Below are positions 31,701 through 44,479 of a DNA stretch of 64,000 nucleotides, piece after piece. The notes beneath the pieces are model-generated. The model worked only from the letters and a program-made list of their open reading frames with translations. It searched no databases and was not told the origin of the DNA. The DNA comes from Ricordea florida (Eukaryota; Cnidaria; Anthozoa; Corallimorpharia; Ricordeidae), in contig OX453287.1 in the NCBI GenBank assembly GCA_949710005.1, forward strand, positions 3,943,622 to 4,007,621. The letters run 5' to 3'. The position numbers and the translations under genes are program-made. Position 1 is the first letter of the stretch. Each line of letters starts with the position of its first letter.

Positions 31701-34700
31701 ATGGCCAAGGTAAGCAACCTGATTGGCTGGCTATATCTTGTTTGACAACTTAGGTCTCGTGATGTGGATTCACCCGTGCCCGGAATGAAAACAATAACAA
31801 AGGCAAAATTTTGGTTCAAGCGCGACTAAGAAGGCATTTAGTTTTGCCTGTTTTTGCTGTTTAAAAGCTTTTCTTAACCCAAAACGGCGAAAGAGTACAT
31901 GCAGCAAGGGGTAGAGAGAACTCCAGTAAGTTTTTTCGTTGTTCGCGACCTTCTTACGAGAACAGCAGTTGTGTTTATTCACGTTTGCATTTACCAAGTT
32001 GCATAACATTTACCTTTTCCTTCTTACCAACAGCTTCCCCTGAACGTGGAGAGTTCGTTTGAAGAGAGCTTTGGCTTGGTTTCACCCTTCAGGAATGATG
32101 AGCTTAATGGTGGAAAGAGTTTTTTCGGGGATGACTCGAATGTGGGAAGAAGTGACTGGGACAAATTTCAATCTTTACCTTCCCCGTTCGAATTTGGTAT
32201 CGACTTGGATATGGAACAAGAATTCTTTAAAAGCGATGTGAACGTGGATAGTAAAGTAGTGGGGCCTACTTTAGCTGAATTGAATGATCATCGTTCTCTG
32301 TCGCCTCTGATTAATCCCGAAATGGAGCGCCTCCATCGCATCGCCACTCGAACGGACGAAAGTTCTTCGTCCTCGGCAGTTACATCCCGCAAACCGCAAT
32401 CTTATATCGCCTTAGAATATTCGGAAGAAAAAACAGATATACCTGTTATCCAAGTCAAGAGAGAACCTTCAAAATCGAATGGAGAATGCAATGAAGGATT
32501 CGGAAACAATGTGGGTGTCCTAAAAGGAACTGTTGAGCGTAAGTTCTCAAGTTCGGAGCCTTCTTGGACTGTAACCCAAAGCATTTGGCGCGGTATAAAT
32601 GGCACCGGCAAAGAAATCGTGTCCAACGACGAGGAGAGGTCTGGCCGTGAAGGGAAATTAGCTAGCGACACGATGACCAAAGTGCCGACCTTGATTTCGG
32701 CACAAATGAGAAGTCAAATTTATACGGATGACCATGAAGACCGTTCGTCGAAGAAAGAGGAGATTGCAACGAACCAAAATGCCACTGCAACTGATCCCGC
32801 GAGCCCAGCTGTGGACGATGAATCTGCTGACGAAGAAATGGACAGTGATGAAGATTTTGAGGTTGAAAATCTATCTCAGGAGGCTGGCCTGATGAGACAT
32901 CGAAAAGGACGAAGAGGTGAGGTTGATGACCTTTCTCCGAATCCAAGGAAGCTACTGGAGATCAGCCGTGAACTCCATCGCTTGAACAAAGTTATTGGAG
33001 ATTTGAAGCCGATAAATAAACTTCCACAGAACGCCAGGAACAAATCCAGGAAGGAGAAAAACAAACTCGCTTCTCGGTAAGTTCCTTAATTACAGTATTA
33101 TGAGTCATGTTCAACTTGAAACCGGGAGCGAGTAATTGCAAATTTCAGTTTAATTTGTGGATACCCTTGTTAGGTTGAGTTGTCGTTTTCAGGTCTTTTC
33201 TATCGTATTTTAATGTTTAAAGGTGTCTTAATTTGTTTGTGGAATTGCAGCATTGTACCGTTTAGTTATCGAGAATTATTTGACATTGGTTGCACAAATG
33301 ACTTGAAAACTGGTTACATGGCCAGTACAGTACCTAATTGAAGTTGTGTCTACCGTACAGGCAACATTGCTTGACGCAAAAATTGAAAGTAACAGTACCT
33401 GAGTACAGTAAAAATACATTTTTTTCAATGTGAAAGAAATCTTTGTGGACCAAAAATTATTTTACGAAAGTCTGATCAGTGAGTACAAAAGCAGTGAAAT
33501 CAAGTTGGTTTGGCGCACTTTCTTTTCCTCTTTGTTGTTTGTCTCAAGTTTATTATGGTTTGGCTCGAAGAGTTTACTATTGTTAAAGCAAGCTTTTTGT
33601 GCAATTCGTTTCCTGTGAGACGCTCATCGGTCCCAGCTGGACAGGTTGTGACAAATTTCTGGGATTTATTATCGCGATGAGAAAGAGTTTACTATTTGTT
33701 TACATTTCTACCTACATGTGCGAATTTATCATTCTTTGTAATCAATGTTTTCCGTGGACTAAATAGAGCATTTGCGGACAATCCAGTTTTGGTGTGGCGT
33801 GGGTTTATACTATCCCTTAAGAGTTTCTTCTGTGTGTGGTCTTTAAGTTCATAGTTTTCCTTAAGTTATTTTGGACTGTGCACTCGCATCATATTATTGG
33901 TCATTAGCAAATTAATGAAATTCAAGCACTCTGGCAAAGGCTAATAAAATTTACAACCTACATTGTATTACCATAGCGGTTGTCATGTGGGGTCGGCGTA
34001 CCTTGCACCTATTCGTGAAAGGCCACAGGCAAAAAGTTGCCCTCAGAATTTTTCCCTCAAAGATAAAAATGCCTTCAAATTGACCTTTGTATTTAGTACC
34101 TAAATTAAATGTAAGACCTAAATCTGTAATTTAAGCTCTGAGGTAAAAATACTTTTTGAGGGTCTTTTTTTGGTTAGCAGTAGTGTGTTTCCTGTTGTTT
34201 TAAAAACCAAGTTGTTTTCAGACTACTGATAGGAAGCAGTTTTTAGAAATGACGGTGGCACTTCTGTGAACCAAAATATAGCTTAGTTGTTAAAAGTTAC
34301 CAACAGTAGGATCTTCTTATGTTTCCTCAATTAATTTTCTGCCCTTATTGAACTTAACAAAGACTGTACAATACATTGTTTATCTTGTGTTCATTTTGCA
34401 AGTAAACCCTTTCTGAATAGAATACTATTAATATGGAATTTTATTCTGGACAAGTCTGTACACTTGTAGTTTTCACCTTGGTAATCATGTCCTCTGTTAG
34501 AAGCGAATGCAAGACATGTTCCCCATAGAATTTTGATTAATATCTCCTTTTAGGATTAAACATTGTTTCTCCCTACAGATGGCAACAGGCATGCCTTTTT
34601 AATTATTGTCATTATGTACTTTAATAAAAGTTGGATTTCTTTGTTCTGTAAGAACTACTCAATTTTACTTTCCCTTGGTTTTGTTAAGTCACGGTGGACC

Positions 34701-36040
34701 TATCCTTTACTCTGAAAAATTTTCATACTCAGTGAAAAATTTTGTTTCATTTGAAAATGTGCTACAGTGTAACTGGCTTTAGTCTCAGATACAGTAATTT
34801 GTTTGACTTGATCAACAAGGAATATTTCAAATAGTGACCCTCTACTCCATTGTACTCTCTAACTTTCAGCGCCTGTCGATTGAAGAAGAAAGCTCAACAT
34901 GAAGCAAACAAAGTTAAGCTCCATGGTTTGGAGATGGAACAACGTAAGTTTGATTCCATCCATTTGATATTATATTAATTGGACCTTATGCTGTGTCAGT
35001 CCCTTTTGGATCTATTGCAAAGAAAGAAAATGCCTATACCAGGTTGTTTACTTAAACTGCACTCTGATTTTTTTTAAGCATGTTGTTGTAGATTTGTGTG
35101 TTTGAAAATGTTTAAAGACTACATTGGTATCTCTGAAGTTTAAAGAATAATTGTGAACACATGAAATTTCATTTATAGTATTTGAATTGCAAAAGCATGT
35201 GTAGGCTATACTTGACTTAGGTACTTTATACTCAAGTTTGACCCTGAGTAAGAGAGTCCAGTATGATGCTGTTAATTTGTTTTATGTGTGTTCATTGACA
35301 GAACGCCTCACAGAAGTCATAGATAAAGTCAAGAAAGAGATCTTGAAAGGAAGTTGTATGCCAATCATCCAAGAGGGAAGCTTAAGCAGTCAGGTAGAGG
35401 AACTTATAAAGGCAACATTTGGTACGTAGGAACTGTGGTAAATATATTGTTCATATTCCGTGTAATAATAGTTGTACTTTAGCTGATTTTGTATGTTACA
35501 ATCCACCCCACAAATTACGCCATATGTCATTAGTGATTATCACATCACATTATAAATTTCTATTGGGAAATCATCAGGTGATAAAGGTCCGGTAATACTG
35601 TACCAGCAACATTTTTGTTCAACTTGTCATGCAAATGTTGTTGCACTGCAAGTTGAAGGGTGTTGTTGCCTGTATTACCACCTATGTGAGCAACTTGTCA
35701 TGCAAGAAAATCCAAATATTTTCTCCACATGTATATTTGAAAAGCAATTGTTTCTTTTAATCTTAAACATGTTTCTGTTAATATTGTAATACGCGTACTA
35801 ATATCTTTGGGTGTTCAGGAGATCTAAGCATTAAATACTACATTTCCCTTTGGCTCAACTGTTGTTCAAGAGCGTAACTGCACTCAGGTGGTCTTGAAAT
35901 AAATCAATGTTTGCCTTTTTGTAACAGGGAACCAACTTGTTGCTGGCCATACCTCAGATTTTGTTCACTCTGTGTTGAAAGCTACTGCAAGATCAACACC
36001 AGCTTTGGAAGGGCTGGATGGACTCAGTATGTGTTTCTAA
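31701..36040 (+). CDS. CREBRF: CREBRF homologue (bZIP, CREB3 regulatory factor)
   Basis: CREBRF is a leucine-zipper protein that binds CREB3-type factors and tunes stress and energy responses in animals. Exons: 31701-31709 (three codons, MAK, before GTAAGC), 32034-33076, 34870-34943, 35302-35421, 35928 to a stop at 36038-36040. Splice phases agree throughout. The large exon is acidic and Ser-rich. Its end carries the family signature [20 protein letters not shown] and then the basic region [13 protein letters not shown], continued in the next exon by [17 protein letters not shown]. Without an extra splice at 36027 the frame closes with GLDGLSMCF; a donor GT at that point leaves open a further exon. 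The frame's first methionine in the big exon would be a GTG, so I prefer the MAK exon as start. Confidence 0.88.
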
Positions 36041-37242
36041 GTTAAGCATTTTCTTGCATTATGAATCTACCATACATTTTTAGACTACCAAGTCCCTTAC
36101 AATTTTACAGGAAATCTTGAGCCACTCTCAAATGAAGTGGAAATCACTTTCAGCATAATTTTATTAAGAGTAATTTTGGTTTGGGATCTTCATTCTACAT
36201 AAGAAAAATTGGGTTGATTGTGATAATCTTAGAAAAATCATAGTTGGTTTTGCATTTGATGGACAGTGGGTAACATTCAAGGACTTTTAGAGTCCTCAGT
36301 AAAACACTAGTACATCAAATAATGAAAAAAAAATATATTTTAAGGGTTTTGAGAGTGGCTCAAACAAGGGAGTTAGAGAAATACCACAGCACATGTACAG
36401 GTGTATTATATTTTATATCAGTGTTTGTGGTTTCAAACTTAATGTAATTTACAGTAAAGTCAAATTGTGCATATCAAGTTGGCTCCTTTTGTATCAATTT
36501 CAGGTTGTTTTTGCAATATATCGTTATCAAAATCGTTCTTCTTTGCTGCTGTAGCAACATGCATTGCACAGTACAGGATAACAGATTTTCTTCTTTGAAT
36601 AGCAGTTGGGATGCTTTTACATTGACTTTGTGTTTCATTGTTTTTGGTGTGTGCTGTTTGTAAATTTGAGTTACTGCAGCTATATTTGCAATTATTGTAT
36701 AATGATTATTATTGGTTTTATTGGCAAAGTGCTAGTAGTTTGATGATCTAAATTAGTTTAAGGAGAGGCAACAGTTTTAAGGTTTCTTTTGCAGTGTGAA
36801 ACTTGTAGTTCTGTACTTGGAATGTTGCAGTACAGTACTTCTTGTATTGTTTAACTTGATATGATATGATAGTTTTTCCTTAAATTACATACAATTTGCT
36901 GTTTGAAACATGCAGCCAAATTTAAAACACAAGAATCCTAGTTGTTGTTCCAGGAAAATTCTGAAACAAGGAATATAAGATTGATTTGTTCTAGTGTGTG
37001 TTGAATATGGATCACTGTCCTGTAGTACTCCTTTGAACAGATGGTTGGTAAAGAGATTAATTTCCTGCTGACCCTATGCAAAGACCAGTTAGTGCAGTGT
37101 TTGAGTAAAGGTTGTGGTTATGTCTTTTTTTATTCCAAGTAGTGTTAAGTTACTCAGAGGTCAATAAGAAAACAAAACAGCCCAGAAAACGTAAGCTAAG
37201 AGCAAGTGACCCAGCTGGTTAGTTATACATTTTTAGTGCCTT

Positions 37243-37454
37243 TTAACCCTTTCACTCACGACATCTGAGCAGCAACTCTCCTTAGTAATCACCACATATT
37301 TTCTCACATCGTAGTTTGGAGAATCAAACCTTAGATCAGTCTATTACCCTTGAGTTGATCATCCTCTACTTTCTCATTGTCTCTGTACTTGCAACTTTAT
37401 CCGCATTATAGGGAGAGGTTGAACAATGGTCTATTTTGGGAGTGAAAGGGTTAA
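37243..37454. mobile_element. MITE of the TTAACCCTTT family
   Basis: Ends TTAACCCTTTCACTCACG and GGGAGTGAAAGGGTTAA are inverted repeats. It has no coding content. Confidence 0.75.
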
Positions 37455-37573
37455 TTTACTCTTTGAAGTATCAGTTTGATTTTTATATAGTAGCCGCTTC
37501 ATTTTTTGTCATCAATAAGTATGGTGCTGCTAAATCAAATTGTACAAATACAGTTCAGTGACATGAAAGTTGG

Positions 37574-37675
37574 TCAACCCTTTCACTCCAAAGGGGTCTC
37601 CACTTGACAAGTAAAATCATCTGGTGATAGACAGAGTAAAATCTATAAAGTCACTCTTGGGAGTGAAAGGGTTAA
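37574..37675. mobile_element. MITE of the TTAACCCTTT family (short form)
   Basis: Ends CAACCCTTTCACTCC and GGGAGTGAAAGGGTTAA. The core AGTAAAATCATCTGGTGATA matches the 6,428 copy. Confidence 0.75.
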
Positions 37676-40600
37676 TGAAATGCAGGTAAATAATTTTAAT
37701 GCAAGACTGGGTGGTCTTTGTTTTCTGATTGGGCCTATCTTAAAGTAAGCTGATGTTGTCATTTACACAGAATTTTTCTCTACTTGCTTGCGTTAAACTG
37801 CTCCTCTATTAATTTTCTATAGCATTGACATTTGCAGGCGTATGTTAGGGTTTTAAGTACTTTCTTAAACTCTGGCAACACCTTGCTGTAATCAATATTT
37901 TTTGTGGAGTTCGTAGTGAGATTCAACTTCTTTCTTCCTTGAGACTTGTGAGAGTCAAGTGAAAGAAAGGTTGAGCAGCAGCAAGGCATTTGCATTATTT
38001 TGTACTGTAAATCTTAACAAAATGTTTGTAGTTTTGAATTTGAGGATCAGGCAAAGTTCAGATTTTTTTTGAAAGTGTACTATATCAATTATCAAGGAAT
38101 ATGTTACTCTAGAATGGACTATACTGTAACACGGTTTAGCGCAGGTACATGTACTGTACAGAGTCAATTTCCTATGGGACTTTGTTATGGTAATAGTCTT
38201 GGTAACTACAGTATACAATAACAATGCCATATACTTGCATGATTATTATTATTTCTCTCTTAAGAAGTGTTACCCTGTGTAAGTTCTTCTCATGTCATAA
38301 ACTTGCTAAATGAGAATGTCACTTTGGACCTCCCTATGGTGACAGACCTGTCTGGGGGAAGTGTGCCTCTGTCTAAATTCAAAAGCTGGGTCTTGTGTTT
38401 TTTATGTAGTAGTTTATGGGTTTTTTCACATTTTGTCATATGGGGGTCAACAGATATTTTAATGAGGGGTGGGATGGACTTCTGGGGGGTGGGGTGGGGG
38501 TGTCTAAGAAGCTGAAACAGTTTTCTAGAGTAAATTTAAGTCAAAATGGAATTTCCATTGGTTTGAGGGCTCTGTCAGATGTAACTCCTTATTCTGTCAG
38601 GTGGGCAGGGAGGGAGGATGTTGTGTTTTGCTCAGGATAGGGACTTTATTGGAACATTTATCTTTTGGTCAATGAAATTTTGTAACCCAGGCTAAAATGG
38701 TTTTCAAAAAACGTTTCTGTATTTCAATCAGAATTAAATTTTTTTGTAAGTAAGAGATGCTTGTTGCTTTTCTGGCCTTGCTTTGTCACATCCATTCAGC
38801 ATCAGAGTTAAATGGTAGTAATATGTGATACAAGTAGTATTCCGCCAATGAAAAGGCTGAATATGTCGCTGGTATATTATCATTATGTGAAATGTTGGTG
38901 ACATGACATACTGTAACTGTTTAGTAACTGCTATGGATACCATAAGTACTTTTGTTATAGTATTTATGAATATTTTCTTCAGAAATCAGGTGATACTTAA
39001 TATTTAGAAAATTCTTGCATGCATGTGATTGTTGTTTCATAGATGTGTTCATGAACCTTTGGGGAAAAGTGCTAAGGGGCTTGAAAATGTAGCTCTTTTC
39101 TTTGTTTTAAGAAAGAAGGGAGAGAAATTGAAAATTGAATGAATAGCTGTTAACAGTATTATGTACTAAATATTTAATAGTAAGTTGTGTTGGTGACAGC
39201 ATTTCATTCTACTTCAAGTTCATTCCCTCATTAATAATTTACTGTACATTGACACAGAATGTTTTGCTTTATTATTTGGTAGCAGAGGAGGGAACTGAGT
39301 GAACGATTGTGCTGATAATCTGCATTAAACCTAAAAAGCTGATAAAACAAACATCAGCCATTTTATGTGGTGTATTGAGAGGAATTAAAAAGGCTTATTT
39401 TTGTATGAATCTAACACAAAATTGGCGATTAAAGTTGTGTCAAGGGAGAAAATGCAAAATTATTTGTCATATTATTGTAGACAAGCAGTATTTTCTTTTC
39501 CTTGACAAAGGTTAGAGGAGTAAATGAAACATAAAAATTTATAGTACTGCATGTGTGCTCTTTTGGGATAAATTCACAGAAATCTCTGTTTCCAATAACT
39601 TTGCTTCTTATAGGAGCCCTGTACAGTTATATAGGGTGTGTATTTACAACAGTCTTTTGATGTTGTGTTGTCAGGAACATGCGATTTGGGGGGGGGGGAG
39701 GAGGGGCTCAGAAATTTACTCGTACAGCAGGATTTTCAAGTAGGAATAGTTGACGTTATGTAGTAGCAAGACGTGGTTCAAGCATTTTGATGATTATTCC
39801 TAAACTGTCAATTTTGCTAGAACTATCATCCATCAGTAGTTTGTAACTACAGTATGTTTTTTGCTGAAACATGTTGTCTTTATTTAAGTGGTTATAAAAC
39901 TGGCATTAGAATTACGCTAGTTCTCTATGAAAGGATCTAGCTGTTGATATCTTGTTTTAGACTAACATGTGCCTGTACAGTTCGGTATTCTTCACTAATT
40001 GCCTACAAAAGGTTACATGTGGTTAAATTAGGTAGATATGTCATACTCTGTTGGTAATGGTTTTTATTTAAGTAGTGGACCTGTCAACTTGCCACTTAAT
40101 TTCTTTTAGATTGAATTTAAGCTATGTCCTTGTTATTTTTCCTTGGCTAACCTTGATAAAATATATTTCCAAATTTGTATTGTTCTGCTGGACGGAATGG
40201 ATCTATTGCACTCAAAATTTCATTTAAGCTGTATTTGTTTTGATGTTTCCACAAACAATCCAAGGCTCTGTTTTGACAGCAGTTTATGGAAAGTCATTGA
40301 TAATTCATTAGTTGTTAAATTACAAAATGTCTGCCATACACTGTAAGAGGAAACAGAAGCCTCATGCTGTTTCAGAATTTGATAATCCCTGTGATATGTG
40401 GCTCTCCTTTGAAGTAAAGTGGAGATTCAATTCATATACACTTTTCGTGTGAAGTGTTTTCTCAGTAACATACATATCTTGTGTTTAAAAATGAAAATAA
40501 GGATGAGCAGAAAAAATTCACACCATAAAAGTCCTAATACTATTTAGATTAACTATATCCAGAATTTCCATTTGTAACATACAGAGGAGCAGTTATCTTT

Positions 40601-40871
40601 ATTACTTTGTAAATTTTAAATCTTGTAGATAAACTGTATTTTACTATTTGTACATTGTAAATAACAAGAAGTGGGATTGTGAGAGGTTTTCTATCTTGTA
40701 AAATAGGCTGGAATAACTAAATACTTATCAATCAGTCTAAAACCTTGTAAAAGGTTTTTTTGCAAATTGTATTTTCATATTTTTTTAATGTTTGGGTATT
40801 AATTTCTCTGGATTAAGGAAAGGCTGGTCTTTGCAATGTACTGTTATAGTGATTATGACATGTTTACACTT

Positions 40872-40877
40872 AATAAA
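40872..40877 (+). promoter_or_regulatory. Candidate polyadenylation signal
   Basis: Canonical AATAAA followed within 30 nt by a GT-rich stretch, at the end of the long AT-rich tract after the CREBRF stop codon. Confidence 0.5.
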
Positions 40878-40951
40878 TTGATGTTTACACTGTAGTTGTT
40901 GTGTGGGGCCTTTCTTCTTTCCCTCAAATGCTTCCATTTTGGAAAAACTAC

Positions 40952-41194
40952 TGGGGCCGGTTGTTCAAAGGCCGATTAGCGCTTACTTAGGGTTTAATTT
41001 TAACCCAGGTTTCTTTTCCTCTTGTTAAAAAGCATTATCTCAAATAACTTTCTCTATTTTTTTTCAGAGCATGCCATCATCAAATTGCATTCAAAGAGAA
41101 TCATGCTGAATGTGCTTTTTAAGCTCTCATGTCTGCATTTAAATTTCACACTAACCCTGGGTTCCCTTAACCCTGCTTTGAACAACCTGGCCCA
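40952..41194. mobile_element. MITE with GGGCCGGTTGTTCAAAG termini
   Basis: The left end TGGGGCCGGTTGTTCAAAGG faces the right end CTTTGAACAACCTGGCCCA. It is about 243 bp and non-coding. Confidence 0.75.
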
Positions 41195-42690
41195 GAATTC
41201 TGGGTCACTTCATTACTTAGTGAGTCAGTGTGTTTGACCCAGTGTGTGTCTGCCCCCAGTCCTATAAAATTCTGTACACTGGTTCATTTGGCAGTTGGCT
41301 AAAGGGCCCTGTATTCTGTAGTTGCTCCACAGGCAGTTCACATGTTCTGGGCGATTTGATCTGTATTATATGTGTTATTGATGATGACCAACCTGAGTAT
41401 TTATACTAATAGAAGTTACTGCCATTTGCTATTGCTGCACAGGGCATCTTTAAAACTCTGACCATTGGTAGAGCAATGACAAGTAGAGTTTTAAAAAAGC
41501 CTTGTTACTTGTACAGTGTACACATTCTCTTGTGTATTCTGGTAGGCTCCATTTCCATTTTTTTGGGGTGGAGAATGGCTGCATGGCATTTGACCCCAAC
41601 CAGAGTACAAAAGAAGGCTAAGTAGGGCAGACAACAGCTTTTTAGTATTTTTGACACTCTGACATTTAGATTGGGCAATTTCAAGACCACCTCCAACATC
41701 TCCCTTGATTTGCGATTGAGGTCACTGGGTGACCATTTAATTGAAGAAGCGAATGTAAGTTCAGTTCAGTTGTTCAAGCCTGTTCGTTTCTGATGGGACG
41801 TGTATAGGTTGTCCATTAGTGCCCGCCATTTGAGCCTGTTTTGAGCAATGCATTTCCCTTCCATTTGAGCTGTCTCTCCCCTAACTCTGCCATTCTTGTG
41901 CACCTTTTAGTAAGCTGATGTCTCCCTCTCTTGTGTTAAAGTTCCCTGTGGGTTCCAAGCTAGAGTAAACAACAGCAAAATTATGTAACTGAATCTAAAA
42001 TTCTAGGGGATGCTGGAAGGAACTCGTGGCTATGGTAATACCTGATGGTCTCCCTTATAGTTCCTACCTTATTTTGTTCCATTGTTAAAGATTGCATGGT
42101 CTTCAGTTGCCTTTTATTGTTCATTTGGGCATATCCATGAAATCCTAGCTGAGCACACGGATTTCGCAAAGAGCAGGGCAGGCCAAATTATGGTTAGTCA
42201 AGGAGAAAATGCTGAGTTTTAGGGTGCTTTCCTCGGGAGTGACTCTGATCAGGAATTGTGATTGAAGATGTCTTGCATCACCTTGGTGCAGCAAAGGAAA
42301 TGATTCCACTGCAGACAGATATTCATTGGTTCCTTTCATAGGTTATTAACCAACTGCCTCGCTTAAGTAGAAGGTGGGTGCACGGGATACCCAGGGGCTT
42401 CCACTCTGACCAGCCAGCCCCTAGATAGAATACCGTCCCCATGGCTGGCAAATCCCCGCAACCCAGCCACGAGCCCCCATTCCAGGCACCTGTCACACGG
42501 ATGAAACAGTGGAAGGAAGAAAAATAGGGATGGGTGGGGAGGGGGGGGGGGAGGGAGGACGCTAAATGAACCGCTCCACAGACCACTGTATGAACACTGG
42601 ACAAAGAAATTTGTCGTTCGAAGCAGTGTATAAGGCTACAGCATACCATGTGTGCATGGACTTATGGGATTGACCACTAGATGCCCGCTA
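41195..42690. other. Intergenic DNA, no gene seen
   Basis: No open frame with splice sites or family motifs was found on either strand. A poly-G tract lies near 42,541. Confidence 0.5.
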
Positions 42691-42694
42691 GGTT

Positions 42695-42872
42695 CGTGTG
42701 CCGCTTGACCGCAAAGCTTGCAGACCGCTTAACTTGTGGACCGCTTAACTTGTGGACCGCTCCCGGGGGACCGCTTAACTTGTGGACTGCTTAACTTGTG
42801 GACCGCTTAACCGTTAAGCTTGTGAACCGCTCGACTGCTAAACTTATAACCGCTTGACCGCTAAGCTTGTGG
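42695..42872. repeat. 16-bp minisatellite (GACCGCTTAACTTGTG)
   Basis: About eleven units, variably diverged, such as GACCGCTTAACTTGTG and GACCGCTAAGCTTGTG. Confidence 0.85.
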
Positions 42873-42890
42873 TGGTTAAAAACTATCTCC

Positions 42891-42992
42891 TTAACCCTTT
42901 AAGCCCCAATAGTGTCTGTATAGATTTTACTCTGGCTAACGCCAGACGATCTTACTCATCACAGGGAGACCCCTCGGGGCTTAAAGGGTTAA
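42891..42992. mobile_element. MITE of the TTAACCCTTT family
   Basis: Ends TTAACCCTTTAAGCCCC and GGGGCTTAAAGGGTTAA are perfect inverted repeats. The core is the inverse of the 6,428 copy (TAACGCCAGACGAT). Confidence 0.8.
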
Positions 42993-43934
42993 CTTTGTTA
43001 AATTACATTTAACCAAATTTATTCAAAACACCTTGGCTCCCAGGGTCCATCTCGCATAAATGAATTGCTGAAAAAACACAGTCGCATTGCACCAAACGTT
43101 TCATGTTATCAACTGAACATGTCTAAGAAAGCTTTGCCTTTAGTTTTTTGTGTTACATTCCCGCAATGGGGAATATAGATAATAATAGTATAATGGTCTA
43201 ATGGTAATGTTTTTTTGTTAATCATTGCCCCCGCAGGGTTCCGGCCCAGAGGCCGGAACCCGAGGAGGCACCCTAATGTTCCCCGCGTAAATAAGAAGTA
43301 TCGTATGGTCGTAGTGTTAGTATGCGAAAATTTTCTCGATTTCACGAAAATAGGCGCGCACGGTGGTCCCGGTTAATTTTCAGCATGTGCGCCTGGCTCA
43401 GCAACCGCGCAAACTGGGTTTGGCAAGTTTGGCAACGAGTCGTCACGATTTCATTCCAAGCTTTCTTATTTCATTCCAAGCTATAATGTAAACCCATCCT
43501 AAACACGATATGTATGAGGATTTCCATTAACCCAAGAAACAAAGTGTGATAATTGACAAAACACAAACACAACAAGGAATTTGCACTCTCAAACGAAAAC
43601 TACATTTCAAAGGTTCATAACAAATACATGGACAACCACATACAGTCTTCATTCAGTTTTTACAAAGTCGGGGGCAGATTTAGTGACAACTATGACTAGT
43701 AATATAGATAGGACCCTGCGCGCGCTCTGATTGATCCAAAACCCATGTTTTATCAGAGTATAAAACATAGCAAAAGCGTGTTTTATTGATTTTCGCCACA
43801 TTACCTCTAATCGACATTTTTGTTAGAGATAGCGAAAAACATTTTCTTTGAATTGAAGAAATTCATGATGGAATTCCTGCGGCTCTTGTTTTCTTAATTT
43901 TAAAACATTATTTTCACTTGTGTTCTCAAATGCC

Positions 43935-44165
43935 CGTAATATGAGCCGGGCTGGCCCGGTTAGCCGGGCTGGCTCGGTTTGCCGAGATCTCGGCACGTCT
44001 GTTAAACGCAACAAAAATTAACTTCGCAATTACATGACAACCGGGCCAGCCCGGCTAGCCGAGATCTCGGTATCGCGATACCGGGATCCCGGCTAACCGA
44101 GCTGAAAATTTTCCATGTAATCGCGTTCACCGGGCCAGCCCGGCTTGCTGGGCCAGCAATAGGAC
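43935..44165. repeat. GC-rich palindromic repeat block
   Basis: Repeated GCCGGGCTGGCCCGG-type blocks and their inverses, with perfect palindromes CCGAGATCTCGG (twice), TATCGCGATA and CCGGGATCCCGG. The GC content contrasts sharply with the AT-rich DNA on each side. It directly precedes the left edge of the Polinton-like element; whether it belongs to it is unknown. Confidence 0.7.
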
Positions 44166-44169
44166 GAGG

Positions 44170-44250
44170 CTGGACATCGGGTACTTTATAAAAACCAGGA
44201 TAAAAACTCAAGTAGTAGGTAGGAGTTTTTATACCCGGATTTTTTTTCCA
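44170..44250. repeat. Hairpin at the probable left edge of the element
   Basis: CCAGGATAAAAACTC is mirrored by GAGTTTTTATACCCGG around AAGTAGTAGGTAG. It could mark the end of the terminal repeat. Confidence 0.4.
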
Positions 44251-44440
44251 GGGGTTTATCAGGAAATTTATCAGGAATTTTATCAAGGATTTTTAAAAAC
44301 TTTTTTAAATTTATCAGGAAATTTATCAGGAATTTATCAGGAATTTTTAAAAATAAGGTTTTTTTTCGGGATTTTATAAGATTTTCAGAAACCTGGATTT
44401 CTTTTTATCAGGAAATTTTCAAGGATTTTTTAAAAATAAA
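44251..44440. repeat. Iterated TTTATCAGGAA motifs (subterminal repeats)
   Basis: TTTATCAGGAA(A/T) occurs about six times between 44,257 and 44,420, with variants TTATCAAGGATTTTTAAAA. Such iterons near an end could be protein-binding sites or slippage products. No gene is present here. Confidence 0.65.
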
Positions 44441-44479
44441 TTTGAAAAATAGTTTAAAGAGATAAATATAGTAAAGTAA

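Larger units (their letters stand above)
36041..40890 (+). other. Probable long 3'UTR of the CREBRF homologue
   Basis: About 4.8 kb of AT-rich DNA without exons, ending at AATAAA (40872-40877) followed by GT-rich TGTTTACACTGTAGTTGTTG. Long 3'UTRs are known for vertebrate CREBRF. Two TTAACCCTTT MITEs lie inside. Transcription across it is inferred only. Confidence 0.45.

Noticed and set aside
42695..42872. CRISPR-like or coding repeat
   Set aside because: Contiguous 16-bp units without spacers and without an open frame; minisatellite.
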